A stretch of 6,252 bases of DNA. Origin: an uncultured Campylobacter sp. (lineage in GTDB: Bacteria > Campylobacterota > Campylobacteria > Campylobacterales > Campylobacteraceae). The stretch is from positions 1 through 6,252 of the forward strand of contig NZ_CALINL010000065.1 of assembly GCF_938045225.1 (NCBI RefSeq). Reading direction: 5' to 3'. How positions within the stretch are numbered: the stretch's first letter is position 1; every line of letters starts with the position of its first letter. This document shows positions 5,536 to 6,252 of the stretch, in pieces. The notes beneath the pieces are model-generated. The model was not told the origin of the DNA. It made no database searches and saw only the letters and a program-made list of their open reading frames with translations. The position numbers and the translations under genes are program-made.

Positions 5536-5919
5536 ATGAAAAAAGATGTATTAATCGTGCTTTTAGGCCTTCTTTGCGCCTTTGCGGGCGGTAGCTATAT
5601 GGTTTCTCTCATCGCGTTAAATTTCGCGGTAGCCTTGGTTTGCGCCGCTTTTCCTTTTATGAAAAAGAATTATATATTTTTGTTACTGCTAGCGCTAAAT
5701 TTGGCTTTGTATTTCAACGCTATCGACACTCCTTTTGAAAAGCCTGAGCTTTGGACGTATCATATACCCGCGCTTGCAAACGCGACATACGGCCTAAGCG
5801 CTCTAGTTTACGCCTCAGGGTTCGTAGCTTTTGCTCCACTGGCGGCGTATGTTTATTTTTTGTATTCGCTTTGCGTCGTTATTTGCGCCGTGCGCGAAAA
5901 ACTTCAAAATTTACGTTAA
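5536..5919 (+). CDS. Small integral membrane protein of unknown function
   Basis: I do not recognise this 127-residue protein. It is strongly hydrophobic, with segments near residues 4-18, 21-41, 45-63 and 83-119 (the last long enough for two), separated by short Lys-rich turns (MKKNY at 42-46). The middle loop DTPFEKPELWTYH (64-76) is the main polar part and the tail VREKLQNLR is basic, suggesting a cytoplasmic C-terminus. Only GG(19), W73 and a few Cys stand out; no catalytic motif is visible. ATG at 5536 is preceded by AAAGG (5518-5522) at an unusually long 13-base distance. A 12-codon reading frame (5495-5533) ends two bases before it, so translational coupling is possible. It lies 87 bp after the zinc exporter and 135 bp before lepA, possibly as a single-gene unit. 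Confidence 0.7.
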   Translation: MKKDVLIVLLGLLCAFAGGSYMVSLIALNFAVALVCAAFPFMKKNYIFLLLLALNLALYFNAIDTPFEKPELWTYHIPALANATYGLSALVYASGFVAFAPLAAYVYFLYSLCVVICAVREKLQNLR

Positions 5920-5942
5920 ATTTTACGAACCGAATACGCGTC

Positions 5943-6016
5943 AAATTTACTCCAAATCTCCCGCCTCAAGCCGCCACCCGTTTAACGAAAGCTAAATTTA
6001 CTCTACTTTAACGAAA
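5943..6016 (+). repeat. Two short direct repeats upstream of lepA
   Basis: AAATTTACTC occurs at 5943-5952 and 5994-6003 (51 bases apart). TTTAACGAAA occurs at 5981-5990 and 6007-6016 (26 apart). Both lie in the 135-base gap between the small membrane protein and lepA, ahead of the likely lepA promoter. They could be binding sites or traces of local duplication; the composition is simple, so chance is possible. Confidence 0.45.
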
Positions 6017-6021
6017 ATTTT

Positions 6022-6029
6022 TATACAAT
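6022..6029 (+). promoter_or_regulatory. Predicted -10 region of lepA
   Basis: TATACAAT follows a T-rich run, about 26 bases before the lepA ATG at 6055. The -10 may be read as TATACA or TACAAT. No -35 is clear. It is the best candidate in the gap and fits the separate start of this housekeeping gene. Confidence 0.4.
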
Positions 6030-6054
6030 CGCCCAAAATTTAACTAGGGATTTC

Positions 6055-6252
6055 ATGAAAAACATCAGAAATTTTAGTATCATCGCTCACATCGACCACG
6101 GCAAATCAACCCTCGCAGACCGCCTCATCCAGGAGTGCGGCGCCGTAAGCGACCGCGAGATGAGCTCACAGATCATGGACACGATGGACATCGAAAAAGA
6201 GCGCGGCATCACGATCAAGGCTCAGTCTGTACGCCTAAACTACGCGCTCGGC
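6055..6252 (+). CDS. lepA: Elongation factor 4 / LepA, N-terminal 66 residues (cut by window end)
   Basis: LepA is a ribosome-associated translational GTPase, about 600 residues in the family, that acts on stalled or back-translocated elongation complexes and assists initiation. The start MKNIRNFSIIAHIDHGKSTL is diagnostic. The P-loop AHIDHGKST is at residues 11-19, and MDTMDIEKERGITI (41-54) holds the switch I RGIT (50-53), with the catalytic-site histidine H15 in the usual DHGKS form. The DTPGH motif lies beyond the window. ATG 6055 has AGGGA at 6046-6050. The remaining sequence is intact and reads as ordinary Campylobacter. Confidence 0.97.
   Translation, partial: MKNIRNFSIIAHIDHGKSTLADRLIQECGAVSDREMSSQIMDTMDIEKERGITIKAQSVRLNYALG

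Noticed and set aside
5751..6011. Plus-strand 86-codon frame overlapping the small membrane protein and the lepA gap
   Set aside because: It overlaps the hydrophobic protein in another frame, is Arg/Thr-rich in a way typical of shadow frames, and has no ribosome site.

Overview
The window reads as a chromosomal segment of a relatively GC-rich Campylobacter, of the oral C. showae/rectus/concisus type. This rests on the protein families, the ubiquitous AAATTTAA-type intergenic words, and -10 boxes of the TATAAT/TAAAAT kind, mostly without a -35. That assignment is inference from sequence style and remembered family sequences; no search was run. The first ~290-330 bases do not fit: they encode the body of a uroporphyrinogen decarboxylase (HemE) that looks like Neisseria, joined to a Campylobacter-like HemE N-terminus and leader.

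Left half, all on the minus strand and read from 3401 down to 1: a small cupin, an NAD(P)H-binding YwnB-like oxidoreductase, and an Rrf2-family regulator of the YwnA type. Next come a dicarboxylate/amino acid:cation symporter, whose frame is broken by an in-frame TAA at codon 37, and the 5' part of hemE. The cupin-oxidoreductase-regulator cluster looks like a redox or electrophile response unit. In front of it is a TTGACA-N17-TATACT promoter with two copies of a 23-bp palindrome (GTTGTAA-N9-TTACAAC). One copy covers the -35 box and the other lies just past the predicted transcription start. These are good candidate operators for the Rrf2 protein. The symporter has its own predicted promoter, enclosed by a perfect 16-bp inverted repeat.

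Right half, all on the plus strand from 3564: a stand-alone ABC transporter membrane domain with no ATPase, a CzcD/ZitB-like zinc exporter of the cation diffusion facilitator family with His-rich ends, an unrecognised small membrane protein, and the start of lepA (elongation factor 4), cut by the window edge. The two halves diverge from a 162-bp intergenic region (3402-3563).

The strongest items for a second look are the HemE chimera (assembly artefact or inter-genus recombination), the paired operators of the cupin/YwnB/Rrf2 unit, the nonsense codon in the symporter, and the inverted repeat around the symporter promoter. No tRNA, rRNA, CRISPR, insertion sequence or gene-free stretch above 300 bases was seen.
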